From: Paucisalibacillus globulus | GTDB lineage: Bacteria; Bacillota; Bacilli; Bacillales; Amphibacillaceae | Reading direction: 5' to 3' | DNA length: 64,000 nucleotides | Assembly: GCF_900184735.1 (NCBI RefSeq) | Contig: NZ_LT855395.1 | Location: forward strand, 186,001-250,000 | Part shown: piece after piece, positions 45,289 to 54,953 of the stretch | Position numbering within the stretch: position 1 is the stretch's first letter | Layout: each line of letters starts with the position of its first letter | Position numbers and translations under genes: made by a program | The notes under the pieces: generated by a model | The model's input: the letters and a program-made list of their open reading frames with translations, nothing else | What the model was told of the DNA's origin: nothing | Database searches by the model: none

Positions 45289-46476
45289 CTACTCCGCTGG
45301 TACCTCAATCAAAATAGCATCGCCTTGACCGCCTCCGCTACAAATTGCAGCGATTCCTAGTCCGCCACCACGACGTTTTAATTCGTGGATTAGTGTTAAG
45401 ATGATACGGGATCCACTTGCTCCGATTGGATGACCTAGTGCTACTGCTCCACCGTTAACATTTACTTTTTCAGGATCTAGACCAGCTATAACGCCACTTG
45501 CAAGGGATACTGCGGCAAACGCTTCGTTAATTTCATATAAATCAATATCATCTTTGGTATAGCCTGTTTTTTCTAGTAACGCATTAATGACGATTCCTGG
45601 TGTTTGTGGGAAATTCTTTGCTTCTACGGCTACTTCCGCATGACCTAGAACCGTTGCTAATGGCTTTTTGCCAAGACTTTCAGCTTTTTCTTCTGACATT
45701 AACACGAATGCTGCTGCACCATCATTAATGCCAGGTGCATTTCCTGCTGTGATGGTTCCATCTTTATCGAATGCAGGTCTTAACTTTCCTAATACTTCTA
45801 AACTAGTATCTTTTCTTGGTGCTTCATCTTTATCTACTAAAACTGGTTCACCTTTACGTTGCGGTATTTCAACTGAGATAATTTCATCGTCAAACTTTCC
45901 ATCTTCCATTGCTTTTATCGCACGCATATGACTGCGGTATGCCCATTCATCTTGTGCTTCACGAGTTAGATTAAATTCTTCGGCAGTTGAGTTGCCGTAT
46001 GTTCCCATATGAACACCTGTGAAGGAGCATGTTAAACCGTCATGAATCATCATATCCACTACACGTTTATCCCCCATGCGGTTACCCCAGCGTGCATCTG
46101 GTAAAATATATGGTGCATTGCTCATGCTTTCCATTCCACCAGCCACAACAACCTCTTCTTCACCGAGTCGAATTAACATATCTGCTAATGTGACACTACG
46201 AAGGCCAGAAGCACAAACCTTGTTGATCGTTTCTGTTTTTACATCCCAAGGGAGACCTGCCTCACGTGATGCTTGACGGGATGGAAGCTGTCCTTGACCA
46301 CCTTGCAGAACATTCCCCATAATTACTTCGCCTACTTCAGTGCCATCGACGCCAGCTCTTTCTAATGCCGCCTTGATTGCTTTTCCACCTAATTGAGATG
46401 CAGTCAGTGATTTTAAGGCACCACCAAATTTTCCAAATGGCGTTCTTGCGCCAGATACAATAACTGATTTTTTCAT
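45289..46476 (-). CDS. Acetyl-CoA acetyltransferase (thiolase)
   Basis: Final beta-oxidation step, or acetoacetyl-CoA formation. Nucleophile C88 in NKVCASGLR, the [15 protein letters not shown] His motif and C-terminal CSGGGQGDA are all present. 395 aa, normal. ATG start with GGGAGGAAAT. It is the first gene after fadF's terminator, with a palindromic operator candidate in its promoter region (46534-46547). Confidence 0.96.
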   Translation of the reverse strand: MKKSVIVSGARTPFGKFGGALKSLTASQLGGKAIKAALERAGVDGTEVGEVIMGNVLQGGQGQLPSRQASREAGLPWDVKTETINKVCASGLRSVTLADMLIRLGEEEVVVAGGMESMSNAPYILPDARWGNRMGDKRVVDMMIHDGLTCSFTGVHMGTYGNSTAEEFNLTREAQDEWAYRSHMRAIKAMEDGKFDDEIISVEIPQRKGEPVLVDKDEAPRKDTSLEVLGKLRPAFDKDGTITAGNAPGINDGAAAFVLMSEEKAESLGKKPLATVLGHAEVAVEAKNFPQTPGIVINALLEKTGYTKDDIDLYEINEAFAAVSLASGVIAGLDPEKVNVNGGAVALGHPIGASGSRIILTLIHELKRRGGGLGIAAICSGGGQGDAILIEVPAE

Positions 46477-46533
46477 TATTATTTCCTCCCACTTTTATAT
46501 TTTCTATGTTGTCATTCCTTATGTCACAACGAT

Positions 46534-46547
46534 TGAACGCTCGCTCA
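46534..46547. promoter_or_regulatory. TetR-type palindromic operator candidate upstream of thiolase
   Basis: TGAACGCTCGCTCA is an inverted repeat of the form TGAnCG-N2-CGnTCA, inside a 20-bp region that differs from its own complement only by transitions at most positions. It lies just upstream of a possible promoter (minus strand TTGTGA, 17 nt, TAGAAA). The TetR protein at 40089 is the natural candidate to bind it. Confidence 0.55.
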
Positions 46548-46564
46548 GTCCTTATTCTGAAAAT

Positions 46565-46596
46565 AAGAGGGGTAATCCAACTTGCTTACCCCTCTT
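46565..46596 (-). terminator. Terminator of fadF
   Basis: AAGAGGGGTAA (46565-46575) pairs perfectly with TTACCCCTCTT (46586-46596), followed on the minus strand by ATTTTC. It separates fadF from the thiolase operon. Confidence 0.88.
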
Positions 46597-46606
46597 TTCC
46601 CTGAAC

Positions 46607-48715
46607 TTATGCGGTCTTTACTTCTTCTTCGACTAAAACGGATAATGCTAGAATTTCTGCAACATCCATTGTACTGATATCTTCTTCTACTTCTTTCGCC
46701 TTTGTTCCATCACTTAACATGGTTAAGCAGAATGGACACGCACTAGAAATCATAGTTGGTTCAACAGCTAATGCTTGTTCAGTTCTGGCTACGTTAATAC
46801 GGCTTCCTGTTGTTTCTTCTGTCCACATTAAACCACCACCAGCACCACAGCACATCGCATTTTCACGGCTACGATCCATTTCTACCAGTTCTAGACCTGG
46901 TATTGCGGAAAGAATCTCACGTGGTGGATCATATACGCCATTATATCTTCCTAAATAACAGGAGTCATGATAGGTTAATCGTTCATTAATGGCTTTGGTT
47001 GGTTTTAATTTACCTTCCATAACTAAATCATAAAGCATTTGTGTATGATGGTAAACCTCCGCCTCATACCCGAAGTCCGGATATTCATTCTTAAAAATAT
47101 TGTATGCATGTGGGTCAATTGTTACGATTTTTTTCACTTCATTTTTCTCAAATTCTTTAATGTTCTTCTCAGCAATTTCTTGGAACAAGAATTCATTTCC
47201 GATACGTCTTGCTGTATCACCGGAGTTCATTTCTTTGTTCCCTAATATTGCAAAGCTTACACCAGCTTGATTCATAAGTTTTGCGAATGCAATGGCAATC
47301 TTTTGACTGCGTGCATCAAATGAACCCATAGAACTAACCCAGAATAAGTATTCGAAGTCTTTTCCTTCTTTTTTTAATTCTTTAACAGTAGGAATGTATG
47401 CTGTTTCATCGGTTTCACGCCATTTAATACGGTCTTTCTTCGATAAGCCCCAAGGGTTACCTTGACGTTCAATATTCATAACCGCACGTTGAACATCCGC
47501 ATCCATCTTTCCTTCTGTCATCACTAAGTAACGCCTTAAATCAATAATCTTATCTACATGCTCGTTCATTACTGGACATGCATCTTCACAGTTACGGCAA
47601 GTTGTACAAGCACTGATTTCTTCTTCTGTTATAACATCACCAATTAGGCTGATTGTTTCCATTGTAGCTGCCGCTTCATCTTTAGCAGTTTTGGCTAATT
47701 GATTTCCCTGTGTTCCAGCAAATGCATAGGATGGAACCCAAGGTGATTTCCCTGTAACTGCAGCGCCTTTTTCAGTCAAGTGATCACGAATTTTAACCAT
47801 TAAGTCCATTGGGGATAGCATTTTCCCTGTTCCTGCTGCCGGACAAACATCTGTACAACGTCCACATTCTACACAAGCATAGAAGTCAATCATCTGTACT
47901 TGTTCAAAGTCCTCTACTTTTCCAACTCCAAAGGATACTTCTTCTTCACTTTCTTCATCAATATCAAAGTCTAGTTTATTCAGTTTACCCGGCACACGCT
48001 TACTTAGGAATACGTTGATTGGTGCTGCGATTAGGTGTGCGTGCTTGGATTGTGGTACGTAAACTAGGAATGTAAATAATGTCAGGTTATGGATCCACCA
48101 ACTAGCAAAGAATATAACCATGGCAGCAGTTGGGGATACGAAACCACCAAATATAGTGGCTATTAAACTAGCAACTGGTTCTGTCCATGTTGCAGAATGC
48201 CCATGCCAAATCTGCGACATACCATTTCCAACTAATACAGATACCATTAACGTTCCGATGAATATTAATACTAAACCAGCTTTAAGCCCGCGCTTTAAGC
48301 GCACTAGTTTCTCAATATAACGGCGATAAAATGCCCAAATAACCGCTACTAAAATGGTTAATGTTACGATTTCCTGGAAGAACGTAAATCCTGGGTATAA
48401 AAATCCAAACGGTAAATGATTCCCAGGTGAAATACCTTTTACAATAAAATCAATGGCACCGAATTGAACGAGAATAAATCCGTAAAACATCATCACGTGA
48501 ATGATACCGGACTTTTTATCCTTTAATAATTTCGACTGTCCAAAGACAATCTTAATAATTCGGTTTACTCGTTCTTTAATTTCCCCATCAAACTCCGATT
48601 TTTTTCCGAGTCTAATGTAGGCTACCCTTGTTGCTATTACTCTACCAAACAAGTAAAGAGCATAGAGTGTAACGGCGATAAATAATAGCGTGTTGATTAA
48701 TAAGAATACTTCCAT
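46607..48715 (-). CDS. fadF: FadF-like membrane Fe-S oxidoreductase
   Basis: Membrane protein proposed to move electrons from acyl-CoA dehydrogenase/ETF into the quinone pool. About five to six N-terminal helices form a nitrate reductase gamma-like domain (1-245). Two 4Fe-4S binding motifs follow (CVECGRCTDVCP and CTTCRNCEDACP). Then come two heterodisulfide reductase-type CCG domains (MCCGAGGG near the C-terminus). 702 aa, close to B. subtilis FadF/YwjF. A FadR-like operator lies 135 nt upstream. Confidence 0.94.
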   Translation of the reverse strand: MEVFLLINTLLFIAVTLYALYLFGRVIATRVAYIRLGKKSEFDGEIKERVNRIIKIVFGQSKLLKDKKSGIIHVMMFYGFILVQFGAIDFIVKGISPGNHLPFGFLYPGFTFFQEIVTLTILVAVIWAFYRRYIEKLVRLKRGLKAGLVLIFIGTLMVSVLVGNGMSQIWHGHSATWTEPVASLIATIFGGFVSPTAAMVIFFASWWIHNLTLFTFLVYVPQSKHAHLIAAPINVFLSKRVPGKLNKLDFDIDEESEEEVSFGVGKVEDFEQVQMIDFYACVECGRCTDVCPAAGTGKMLSPMDLMVKIRDHLTEKGAAVTGKSPWVPSYAFAGTQGNQLAKTAKDEAAATMETISLIGDVITEEEISACTTCRNCEDACPVMNEHVDKIIDLRRYLVMTEGKMDADVQRAVMNIERQGNPWGLSKKDRIKWRETDETAYIPTVKELKKEGKDFEYLFWVSSMGSFDARSQKIAIAFAKLMNQAGVSFAILGNKEMNSGDTARRIGNEFLFQEIAEKNIKEFEKNEVKKIVTIDPHAYNIFKNEYPDFGYEAEVYHHTQMLYDLVMEGKLKPTKAINERLTYHDSCYLGRYNGVYDPPREILSAIPGLELVEMDRSRENAMCCGAGGGLMWTEETTGSRINVARTEQALAVEPTMISSACPFCLTMLSDGTKAKEVEEDISTMDVAEILALSVLVEEEVKTA

Positions 48716-48849
48716 TAGCTGCCCCTCCTACTGAAGTTCTTTCTCCTAATGTATTAATTTTCTTGCAAAGAATACCATCTAAGGTTAAAATGATAGCGAT
48801 TCCAATTATTTGAAAATAAAAAACAATGCTTCATTTACTACTATAAATT

Positions 48850-48869
48850 ATGAATGACTATTCAGTCAA
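48850..48869. promoter_or_regulatory. FadR-box-like operator upstream of fadF
   Basis: ATGAATGACTATTCAGTCAA matches the Bacillus FadR pattern WTGAATGAMTANTCRTTCAW with one mismatch. In B. subtilis this TetR-family repressor controls fatty acid degradation genes, including the fadF operon. It differs from the palindrome in front of thiolase, so two regulators may act on this cluster. The rest of 48716-49000 is AT-rich without recognisable genes. Confidence 0.75.
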
Positions 48870-49000
48870 CCTGTTTTTTATGGATATGCTTTATTATTTG
48901 GATATATGAATGTTCTTCTCTTACTAATTTTTATGATTGGTGTCCAAAGGGAACCTTCTTCCTCACCCTCACAAAAATTCCATTAATTTAATTGTAAAAA

Positions 49001-49035
49001 AATAACCCAATTCCTTAGTAGGAAATTGGGTTATT
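49001..49035 (-). terminator. Terminator of the isochorismatase-family gene
   Basis: AATAACCCAATTCC (49001-49014) pairs with GGAAATTGGGTTATT (49021-49035), with a T-run beyond on the minus strand, 20 nt past the stop. Confidence 0.88.
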
Positions 49036-49054
49036 TCTATATTATATTCTCATT

Positions 49055-49612
49055 TTATCTAAATGTATCGTGAGTTGGATGGAATAAGTCTTCTACTGCA
49101 TTTCTAACAATAGAAAAGTGTTCCACATTGTAATGACCATGAAGTGTTTCATTATGGTGCTTAATAATTTGTTCTGCACTTAAAGTATCGCTGTCTGTTG
49201 TTGAATGACCATCACCAACTAATGTAACATCAAACCCGCTTATAGTAGCCGTTCTCACTGCACTGTCTATACAGTGTTGAGTTTTACACCCCATAATAAC
49301 AACATGCTCAATATTTTGATCTTTTAAGTGATTTAGTAGTCCTGTTCCATAAAAAGAATTTGTTGCAGATTTATCAAAGACCTCTTTATCCGAAGGCACA
49401 TTAATTTTATCGTGAATCTGAAATCCTTTACCTTTCCCTTCTGCAACATCTAAATCCCTTATAAAGACAACTGGAACATTGTCTTGTTTTGCTTTTTCAA
49501 TTACTAAATTGATATTCGTAATAAGTTGCTCTTTATTAAGAACAGCACTTTCTTCATGATTTCCATCCATTAACTCCTGTTGAGCATCAATAATTAACAA
49601 TGTTTGATTCAA
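49055..49612 (-). CDS. Isochorismatase-family cysteine hydrolase
   Basis: A 185-aa amidohydrolase-like protein. The family triad is visible: D9 (LLIIDAQQEL), K81 (FDKSATNSFYGT) and nucleophile C114 (MGCKTQHCID). Substrates in this family include isochorismate, nicotinamide and various small amides; none can be assigned here. The start is likely TTG at 49612 (LNQTLLIID), 8 nt after AAAGGGG; a TTG six codons upstream would overlap the ribosome site. First gene of the accessory patch. Confidence 0.85.
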   Translation of the reverse strand: MNQTLLIIDAQQELMDGNHEESAVLNKEQLITNINLVIEKAKQDNVPVVFIRDLDVAEGKGKGFQIHDKINVPSDKEVFDKSATNSFYGTGLLNHLKDQNIEHVVIMGCKTQHCIDSAVRTATISGFDVTLVGDGHSTTDSDTLSAEQIIKHHNETLHGHYNVEHFSIVRNAVEDLFHPTHDTFR

Positions 49613-49656
49613 ACAATTTTCCCCTTTCAATTTTCGGGAAACGCTATATATTACAT

Positions 49657-49713
49657 TTATTTAGACGTATCCCCCGTAGTCTTATTCATGCCAATAACTT
49701 CATTGTTTGCCAT
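49657..49713 (-). CDS. Possible 18-residue peptide with strong ribosome site
   Basis: ATG at 49713 is preceded by TAAGGAGG, 9 nt before it, and encodes MANNEVIGMNKTTGDTSK before a stop. A perfect 18-bp palindrome sits 37 nt upstream of the start, in a promoter-like position. It could be a regulatory leader peptide for the isochorismatase-family gene (45 nt downstream) or the remnant of a truncated gene. I do not recognise the peptide. Confidence 0.45.
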   Translation of the reverse strand: MANNEVIGMNKTTGDTSK

Positions 49714-49749
49714 AATATCTACCTCCTTAGTTAAATGCGTAAAAGTAGG

Positions 49750-49767
49750 TGTCTAAATATTTAGACA
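49750..49767. promoter_or_regulatory. Perfect 18-bp palindrome, likely operator
   Basis: TGTCTAAATATTTAGACA is fully self-complementary. A half-site-like TTTAGACG recurs at 49660-49667, around the stop codon of the short peptide. On the minus strand a TTGAAA (-35-like) lies upstream, so the palindrome would cover the -10/+1 region, as a repressor site does. No regulator gene is adjacent. Confidence 0.6.
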
Positions 49768-49835
49768 GTTAAAATTTTAACATAGATTCTTTCAAAATAA
49801 TACTCTTAAAATGGAGAGTTTTTTATCTATTACAC

Positions 49836-49870
49836 AAAAAATACGGACCATCAATTTGATGATCCGTATA
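49836..49870 (-). terminator. Terminator of the 78-aa gene
   Basis: ATACGGACCATCA pairs with TGATGATCCGTAT (one G-T pair), followed on the minus strand by TTTTTTG, 20 nt past the stop codon. Confidence 0.88.
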
Positions 49871-49890
49871 TCACACTTGCACCCATTAGC

Positions 49891-50127
49891 TTAATATGAG
49901 GGTGAATAAATTCTATCTGTATCTGTGTCAATAACAAATTCAACTTCAACATCAACGTCAAAAGGTAATGGTTCAAAGTTGTGTAACTTACAAAATACAT
50001 TAGGAAGGTCTTTTATATCATAGGTTAACTTTTTCGCTTGTAAATATTTTTGCTCTAGCTGTTGTTTGGAACATTTTTTACCTGTAAGTAGAACTTGATG
50101 ATAATAACTGTCAATTTCAATAATCAT
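49891..50127 (-). CDS. Hypothetical 78-aa protein
   Basis: Unrecognised small soluble protein: an N-terminal MIIEIDSYYHQVLLTGKKCS, a Lys/Gln-rich helix (about 20-35) and an acidic C-terminus (DVDVEVEFVIDTDTDRIY). The ATG has only a weak ribosome site (GTGAT). A good terminator immediately downstream and a compact fold-like composition support it being real. Neighbours are also variable genes. Confidence 0.6.
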   Translation of the reverse strand: MIIEIDSYYHQVLLTGKKCSKQQLEQKYLQAKKLTYDIKDLPNVFCKLHNFEPLPFDVDVEVEFVIDTDTDRIYSPSY

Positions 50128-50237
50128 AATATCACGACTGGTCGCTAATCAGTCTTATAGCTTAGATTTTTATCTAAAGGCCCGTTAGCTAAAAAATCAC
50201 ACAATAATTGCTGTTATAAAGATGTGACAATAAGTCA

Positions 50238-50522
50238 TTATTTCGTTCCTTTTCGATCTAAAAGAATAGGTGCTATATTTAGTAAGATAGAAACAATAGT
50301 CAGAAACCACAATGCTCTTTCCATACTAGGTACAACATCCATTAAAGCCGCCCAATCTTCCACCTCTACCCATGTCGATACAAGACTGTACTCTGCACAC
50401 AGAGTTAATGCTGTGAATGATAATCCTATCGCCATAGCAAGCTTATAATCCTTTCCTGCTTTATACAAATAAAGATTTATAAAGGTTGCTACTATTGCTA
50501 TAACCCCTAATATTACCCACAT
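50238..50522 (-). CDS. Small three-helix membrane protein, unknown function
   Basis: A 94-aa protein with about three hydrophobic segments (2-20, 27-45, 69-86) and a charged tail RKGTK. The ATG at 50522 (MWVILGVIAIVATF) has GGAGG 7 nt before it; an ATG 15 codons upstream lacks one. I do not recognise a named family. It lies in the AT-rich accessory patch between fadF and argS. Confidence 0.7.
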   Translation of the reverse strand: MWVILGVIAIVATFINLYLYKAGKDYKLAMAIGLSFTALTLCAEYSLVSTWVEVEDWAALMDVVPSMERALWFLTIVSILLNIAPILLDRKGTK

Positions 50523-50688
50523 AAGTATACCTCCATAAATTCGTGTTACAATACCAATGTGCATCATCTATCTTTTTCATTGCTTTTTTTAGACATTATT
50601 ACGTCAAATCTTATTTTATAGTAAGTACCCTTACTTTTGTGATTTTTCATTTAAACAAACATACCCCGTTAGTTGACAAATAACCATT

Positions 50689-51567
50689 TTACAATTGTGA
50701 TATCATTCTTTCTATTGTTCTAATGATGACATCTGGTCTATCTTTATGTATTTCATGGTCACTACCATCTGCAATTATCAGTTCACCCTTATTAGTTAAA
50801 TGTGATAGTTCAATCTGTAAATCTCTCCATACCTCTTCGTGTAGAAATGCTTCTTCCTTTGGGATACCATGCTCGATAAAAGGTTTAGCTGATAACTCTT
50901 TGTCTCTTGCTATCACCATCAATGGTATAGTAGGGAATTCGCCTAATTCAACTATTAATTGGCTACTTCTTTCCCAATTCATAAATTCGTTTGCAATGGT
51001 ACGAAATAAGGTAGGGCTGGTAATAAAGTTCTTAAAACTTTCAGTGTCTTGCTTGAGTAAATTACTTTCATATTCTTCAATCATATTTGTAAACATTTGA
51101 TATAGTTCTTCTTTTGACTTTTTTGATGAATCTATGTTGCTTTCAATCATTTTCTCTAAAGAAATCATAGAATACATGACCGGGAGATTTAGGTTATATA
51201 AGCGTTTGAAGTTTTGTGATGTCGCATCTACTAAAATGATTCCTTTAAGCTTTTCAGGAAACATTTTTGCATATTGTTGAGCACATAGACCACCGAAAGA
51301 ATGTCCTATTAAAATAAACGGTTCTTCAATATGTAGTTTCTTAATCAGTTCATTTAGTTCCATTGCAATATTGGAAACGGTTCTTTGTTTCTTTGACGCT
51401 CTACTATTACCGTATCCAGCTCTATGATATATAACAATTTTATAATTATCTTTTATCTGCTCTAAAAATGAAAACCAATTATAAAAAGAATTACCTATTC
51501 CTATTTCTATAACAATGGTAGGTCCTTTTTCACCAATGACTAGATGTTCAAGTTCTAATTCATCCAT
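50689..51567 (-). CDS. Alpha/beta hydrolase
   Basis: A 292-aa alpha/beta hydrolase-fold protein. The nucleophile elbow is GHSFGG with S90, the oxyanion segment is EIGIGNSFYNW (about 21-31), YHRAGYGNSRAS follows beta strand 4, and the C-terminal His is in DGSDHEIHKDRP. Substrate unknown (esterase, lipase or epoxide-type hydrolase possible). ATG start with AAGGAGTA. Accessory-patch gene. Confidence 0.87.
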   Translation of the reverse strand: MDELELEHLVIGEKGPTIVIEIGIGNSFYNWFSFLEQIKDNYKIVIYHRAGYGNSRASKKQRTVSNIAMELNELIKKLHIEEPFILIGHSFGGLCAQQYAKMFPEKLKGIILVDATSQNFKRLYNLNLPVMYSMISLEKMIESNIDSSKKSKEELYQMFTNMIEEYESNLLKQDTESFKNFITSPTLFRTIANEFMNWERSSQLIVELGEFPTIPLMVIARDKELSAKPFIEHGIPKEEAFLHEEVWRDLQIELSHLTNKGELIIADGSDHEIHKDRPDVIIRTIERMISQL

Positions 51568-51721
51568 ATAAATACTCCTTTATAATTGCCATATCATTTA
51601 ATAAATGAGGGACTTCAACTAACTAAATATATTTCTACTTACAATAGCCCGGCATGTATAAAATCTTCTAACACAATATTAACATAATATTCCAAACGCA
51701 TTATAGAGTTGTTAACCATAA

Positions 51722-51751
51722 TAAAAAGGTGACCTTCTTAGGTCACCTTCT
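51722..51751 (-). terminator. Terminator of the 197-aa gene
   Basis: AAGGTGACC (51726-51734) pairs with GGTCACCTT (51741-51749), then TTTTTAT on the minus strand. Confidence 0.85.
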
Positions 51752-51797
51752 TTTAGAATTGCACTAGTTGAACGATACTTCTCTTTTAAAAAACTTT

Positions 51798-52391
51798 TTA
51801 TGCAGGAAAATCATCCATAATTTCTACGACTTCAATCTTTCCATTTATCAATAGTTCAGGAAGTTCGTTACTAATATTGCCGTTCCAATATTCTCTTGCT
51901 TGTTCTATTTTTTTAGAGAATGAAGTTCCGTCTTCTTTTGGTAAAAGATCCCCATCCCCTTCAAAATAATTCCCAACAACTTTTAATTTAACAATCTGCA
52001 ATACCTTACGATTGAAAGAATCAAATATTTGTTTCCATTTCAATACATCCTCATAAGTTTTAGCAGCGTATAAGCAGGATAATCTGGAAGGGTATTGAGA
52101 ATACTCTTTTAATCGAACCATTTCTACTATCACTTCTCTAATAGCTCTAGTTGTTTGCCCAATATATCTAATAGCTGTATCCGCATTTTCTTTATCTAAA
52201 TATAAACCTTCATTGGTGTATTGACACTGTAAAATTTGAATAAAATCTTCACCTTTAGAATTTATTTGTTCCTTTTCAAAGAAGAATCGATATAAGGAAT
52301 TATATTGATTCTCATCAAAGTTGATTACCTGCCCAAGACTCATTTTATTCCTAGTAACAATGTGATAAGCAAAGAATTGGTTTTCTCCCAT
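51798..52391 (-). CDS. Hypothetical protein, DUF2441-like
   Basis: A 197-aa soluble protein. The start ([18 protein letters not shown]), the [22 protein letters not shown] region and the later [20 protein letters not shown] segment resemble DUF2441 proteins, which have an ADP-ribosyltransferase-like look (H near the start, a [12 protein letters not shown] helix, Ser-Arg later). That assignment is tentative and from memory. ATG start with GGAGATTAAC. Last gene of the accessory patch before argS. Confidence 0.6.
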   Translation of the reverse strand: MGENQFFAYHIVTRNKMSLGQVINFDENQYNSLYRFFFEKEQINSKGEDFIQILQCQYTNEGLYLDKENADTAIRYIGQTTRAIREVIVEMVRLKEYSQYPSRLSCLYAAKTYEDVLKWKQIFDSFNRKVLQIVKLKVVGNYFEGDGDLLPKEDGTSFSKKIEQAREYWNGNISNELPELLINGKIEVVEIMDDFPA

Positions 52392-52590
52392 AGTTAATCT
52401 CCTAAAATTTATATATTTTTCAGTGCTTTATTCAACTAAACTGCCCATAGTTTCAGTACTTTTCTTCAAAAACTCTTATCTGATATTAACATATTTTGTT
52501 AATATATTTTAAATTGCATTTCAATTTCTTCAATAGATTACCCCTGTTAATTACCGCTAATAATCTCATACAACCACTTATACAATATAA

Positions 52591-52628
52591 AAAATAGTGC
52601 TAAACCTTATGTGATTTAGCACTATTTT
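52591..52628 (-). terminator. Terminator of argS
   Basis: AAAATAGTGCTAAA (52591-52604) pairs perfectly with TTTAGCACTATTTT (52615-52628), with TTTTTTATATTG on the minus strand. 75 nt past the argS stop. Confidence 0.9.
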
Positions 52629-52702
52629 TGTAATGTACTATTCAATTTTCTTCAAATAAACTGAACTACTAAGAAAAAGCAGGTTTTAAATCTACTAACT
52701 TC

Positions 52703-54373
52703 CTACATCTTCTCTGGTGCATTTACACCAATCAACTTCAACGCATTCGCAATCGTCGTTCTTACTGCCTTCATCAATGCTATTCTCGCATTGGTTAATT
52801 CAAGATGATCGGTATCCAATACTTTCTCTGCATTGTAGAAACTGTGTAGTAAGGAAGCTAGATCAAATACATATTGCGTGATTTTCTGTGGTGCATGTTT
52901 ATCAGCCGCATCTACGATTACTTGTGGGTATTCTCCCATTTTCTTAAGTAGATCTAGCTCTTTTTCAGAAGTTAGTAATGACGAATCAAACGTTTGTTTG
53001 AACTCTATACCCTTTGCTTCTGCTTGTTTTAGCATGGTACAAATTCTTGCATGTGCATATTGTACATAGTATACCGGGTTGTCATTAGACTGAGAACGCG
53101 CCAGTTCCACATCAAAGTCAAGCTGAGAATCATTCGAACGAGCTACGAAGAAATAGCGCACAGCATCAATTCCTACCTCATCCATTAGCTCTCTAAGTGA
53201 TACGGCATTACCAGTACGTTTGCTCATACGAAGCTTTTCGCCACCATCAAATAGGTTTACCATTTGAATGATTTTTACATCCAGTTTATCTGCTTCATAC
53301 CCAAGTGCTTGGATTGCCGCTTTCATTCTTGGGATGTACCCATGGTGGTCAGCTCCCCACACATTGATCAGTTTATCAAATCCGCGGTTTAATTTGTTTT
53401 GATGGTAAGCAATATCCGGTGTTAAATACGTAAATGCCCCATCATTCTTTACTAGCACACGATCTTTATCGTCACCGAAATCTGTTGAACGGAACCATGT
53501 CGCACCGTCTTTTTCATAAATATAGCCGCCTGCTTCTAACTTGGTTAGTACATCTTTGATTTCATCATTCTTATAAAGACTTCTTTCAGAGAACCAATTG
53601 TCAAAATGAACACCAAAGTCATTGAGGTCTTTCTTGATCTTCCCTAATGTATACTCTAGTCCGTATTCTTTAAAGAATGCTAGACGCTCTTCTTCTGATT
53701 TGTTAGCGTATGTTTCCCCATGTTCAGCTGCTAGTTCTTTTCCAATTTCAATAATATCTTGACCACGGTAGCCATCTTCCGGCATTTCCGCTTCTTGCCC
53801 TAAGGCTTGTAGATATCGTGCATTCACGGATAATGCAAGATTATCAATTTGGTTTCCAGCATCATTGATATAGTATTCACGCTCTACTTCATATCCTGCA
53901 GCATCTAACACACTACATAAAACATCCCCAAATGCTGCCCCACGAGCATGCCCAAGATGTAGGTTTCCAGTTGGGTTTACGGACACGAACTCAACTTGCA
54001 CTTTATTGCCTTTACCATATTCCGTTCTACCGTAATTTTCCCCCGCTTCTAATATTGTCGGGATTAAATCAGTCAAAAAGTCATTTTTCATGAAGAAGTT
54101 TATGAATCCAGGACCTGCAATATCCACTTTTTCCACAGAAGCTTTGGATGCATCTAAATGTTCTACGATAGCTTCTGCAATTTGTCTCGGTGCTTTCTTT
54201 GCGATTCGTGCTAATTGCATCGCGATATTGGTCGCAAAGTCCCCATGTGACTTATCCTTTGGCTTTTCTAGTATAATATTTGGAATTTCAGCTTCTGTCG
54301 CAAGTTCCGCTTTCAGAACCGCTGCATGGATTTCTTCTTTTAAATTGGTTTCTGTTTGTGCTAAGACGTTCAT
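52703..54373 (-). CDS. argS: Arginyl-tRNA synthetase
   Basis: Class I aminoacyl-tRNA synthetase (556 aa). HIGH motif is HLGH at 139-142 ([18 protein letters not shown]); KMSKS-like loop is [10 protein letters not shown]-terminal Arg-specific tRNA D-loop domain (1-115) and C-terminal anticodon helical bundle are present. The ATG overlaps the ywiB stop by 1 nt (TAATG), giving translational coupling. No T-box leader precedes the operon. Confidence 0.98.
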   Translation of the reverse strand: MNVLAQTETNLKEEIHAAVLKAELATEAEIPNIILEKPKDKSHGDFATNIAMQLARIAKKAPRQIAEAIVEHLDASKASVEKVDIAGPGFINFFMKNDFLTDLIPTILEAGENYGRTEYGKGNKVQVEFVSVNPTGNLHLGHARGAAFGDVLCSVLDAAGYEVEREYYINDAGNQIDNLALSVNARYLQALGQEAEMPEDGYRGQDIIEIGKELAAEHGETYANKSEEERLAFFKEYGLEYTLGKIKKDLNDFGVHFDNWFSERSLYKNDEIKDVLTKLEAGGYIYEKDGATWFRSTDFGDDKDRVLVKNDGAFTYLTPDIAYHQNKLNRGFDKLINVWGADHHGYIPRMKAAIQALGYEADKLDVKIIQMVNLFDGGEKLRMSKRTGNAVSLRELMDEVGIDAVRYFFVARSNDSQLDFDVELARSQSNDNPVYYVQYAHARICTMLKQAEAKGIEFKQTFDSSLLTSEKELDLLKKMGEYPQVIVDAADKHAPQKITQYVFDLASLLHSFYNAEKVLDTDHLELTNARIALMKAVRTTIANALKLIGVNAPEKM

Positions 54374-54801
54374 TATGCGTCCTCCTTATTAATGGTAAGT
54401 GTTAGCTTATGTTTACGTTCCTGTTGTCCGTTCAATTTTACCGTGTAATCAATTATTAGTTGCCCCTCTTGTTGAATGTCCATCGCTTGATAGTATAGAG
54501 AGTTTGTATAAGTTTCCATATGTATGTTGCCATGTGGATGTGTGTAGACATTTTCCGTTACTTTCTCCATACGGAATTGTTGATTCATGGAGATGATTCC
54601 TGACCTTTTGATATTAACCTTTTCCGGATGTATTGTGATGAAACTTTTAATCAGATGATTATCCTCTGTCTTCTCTTCAAAGGTAATCACATCCATCTTG
54701 TCTTTTCGATAAAACTTTCCAATTTGTTTACTTGAATTGGTTTCTTGTTGGCCATTGTCTTCAATAACCGTTTGTAAATGAATTCTAACTTGTTGTTCCA
54801 A
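54373..54801 (-). CDS. ywiB: YwiB family beta-barrel protein (DUF1934)
   Basis: A 142-aa calycin-like beta-barrel protein of unknown function that is conserved upstream of argS in Bacillaceae. The N-terminal [16 protein letters not shown], central DVITFEEK and [12 protein letters not shown], and C-terminal [23 protein letters not shown] strand pattern are typical. ATG start. Overlap with argS suggests co-translation. Confidence 0.88.
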   Translation of the reverse strand: MEQQVRIHLQTVIEDNGQQETNSSKQIGKFYRKDKMDVITFEEKTEDNHLIKSFITIHPEKVNIKRSGIISMNQQFRMEKVTENVYTHPHGNIHMETYTNSLYYQAMDIQQEGQLIIDYTVKLNGQQERKHKLTLTINKEDA

Positions 54802-54879
54802 AATTGCACGCCCCTACCTTGCTCGTATTTATCTATTATAGCGACAACTGAAGCCCGTTTTCAATATATATAATTAGAA

Positions 54880-54909
54880 GTTTATTTCCCTGAATATTCA
54901 CCCATAATG
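54880..54909 (+). promoter_or_regulatory. Candidate forespore (sigma-F/G) promoter of the PBP gene
   Basis: GTTTA (54880-54884), 18 nt, CATAATG (54903-54909) resembles GYATR-N17/18-CATWMTA. B. subtilis pbpG is forespore-expressed, so this fits the gene call. Sequence evidence alone is moderate. Confidence 0.45.
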
Positions 54910-54953
54910 ATAATAATTGACAGATTACGACAAAACCAGATGGAGTCTTGCAT

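Noticed and set aside
54802-54953. T-box leader for argS
   Set aside because: The gap upstream of ywiB-argS is only about 150 bp and shared with a divergent gene; no T-box sequence or terminator/antiterminator pair is present.
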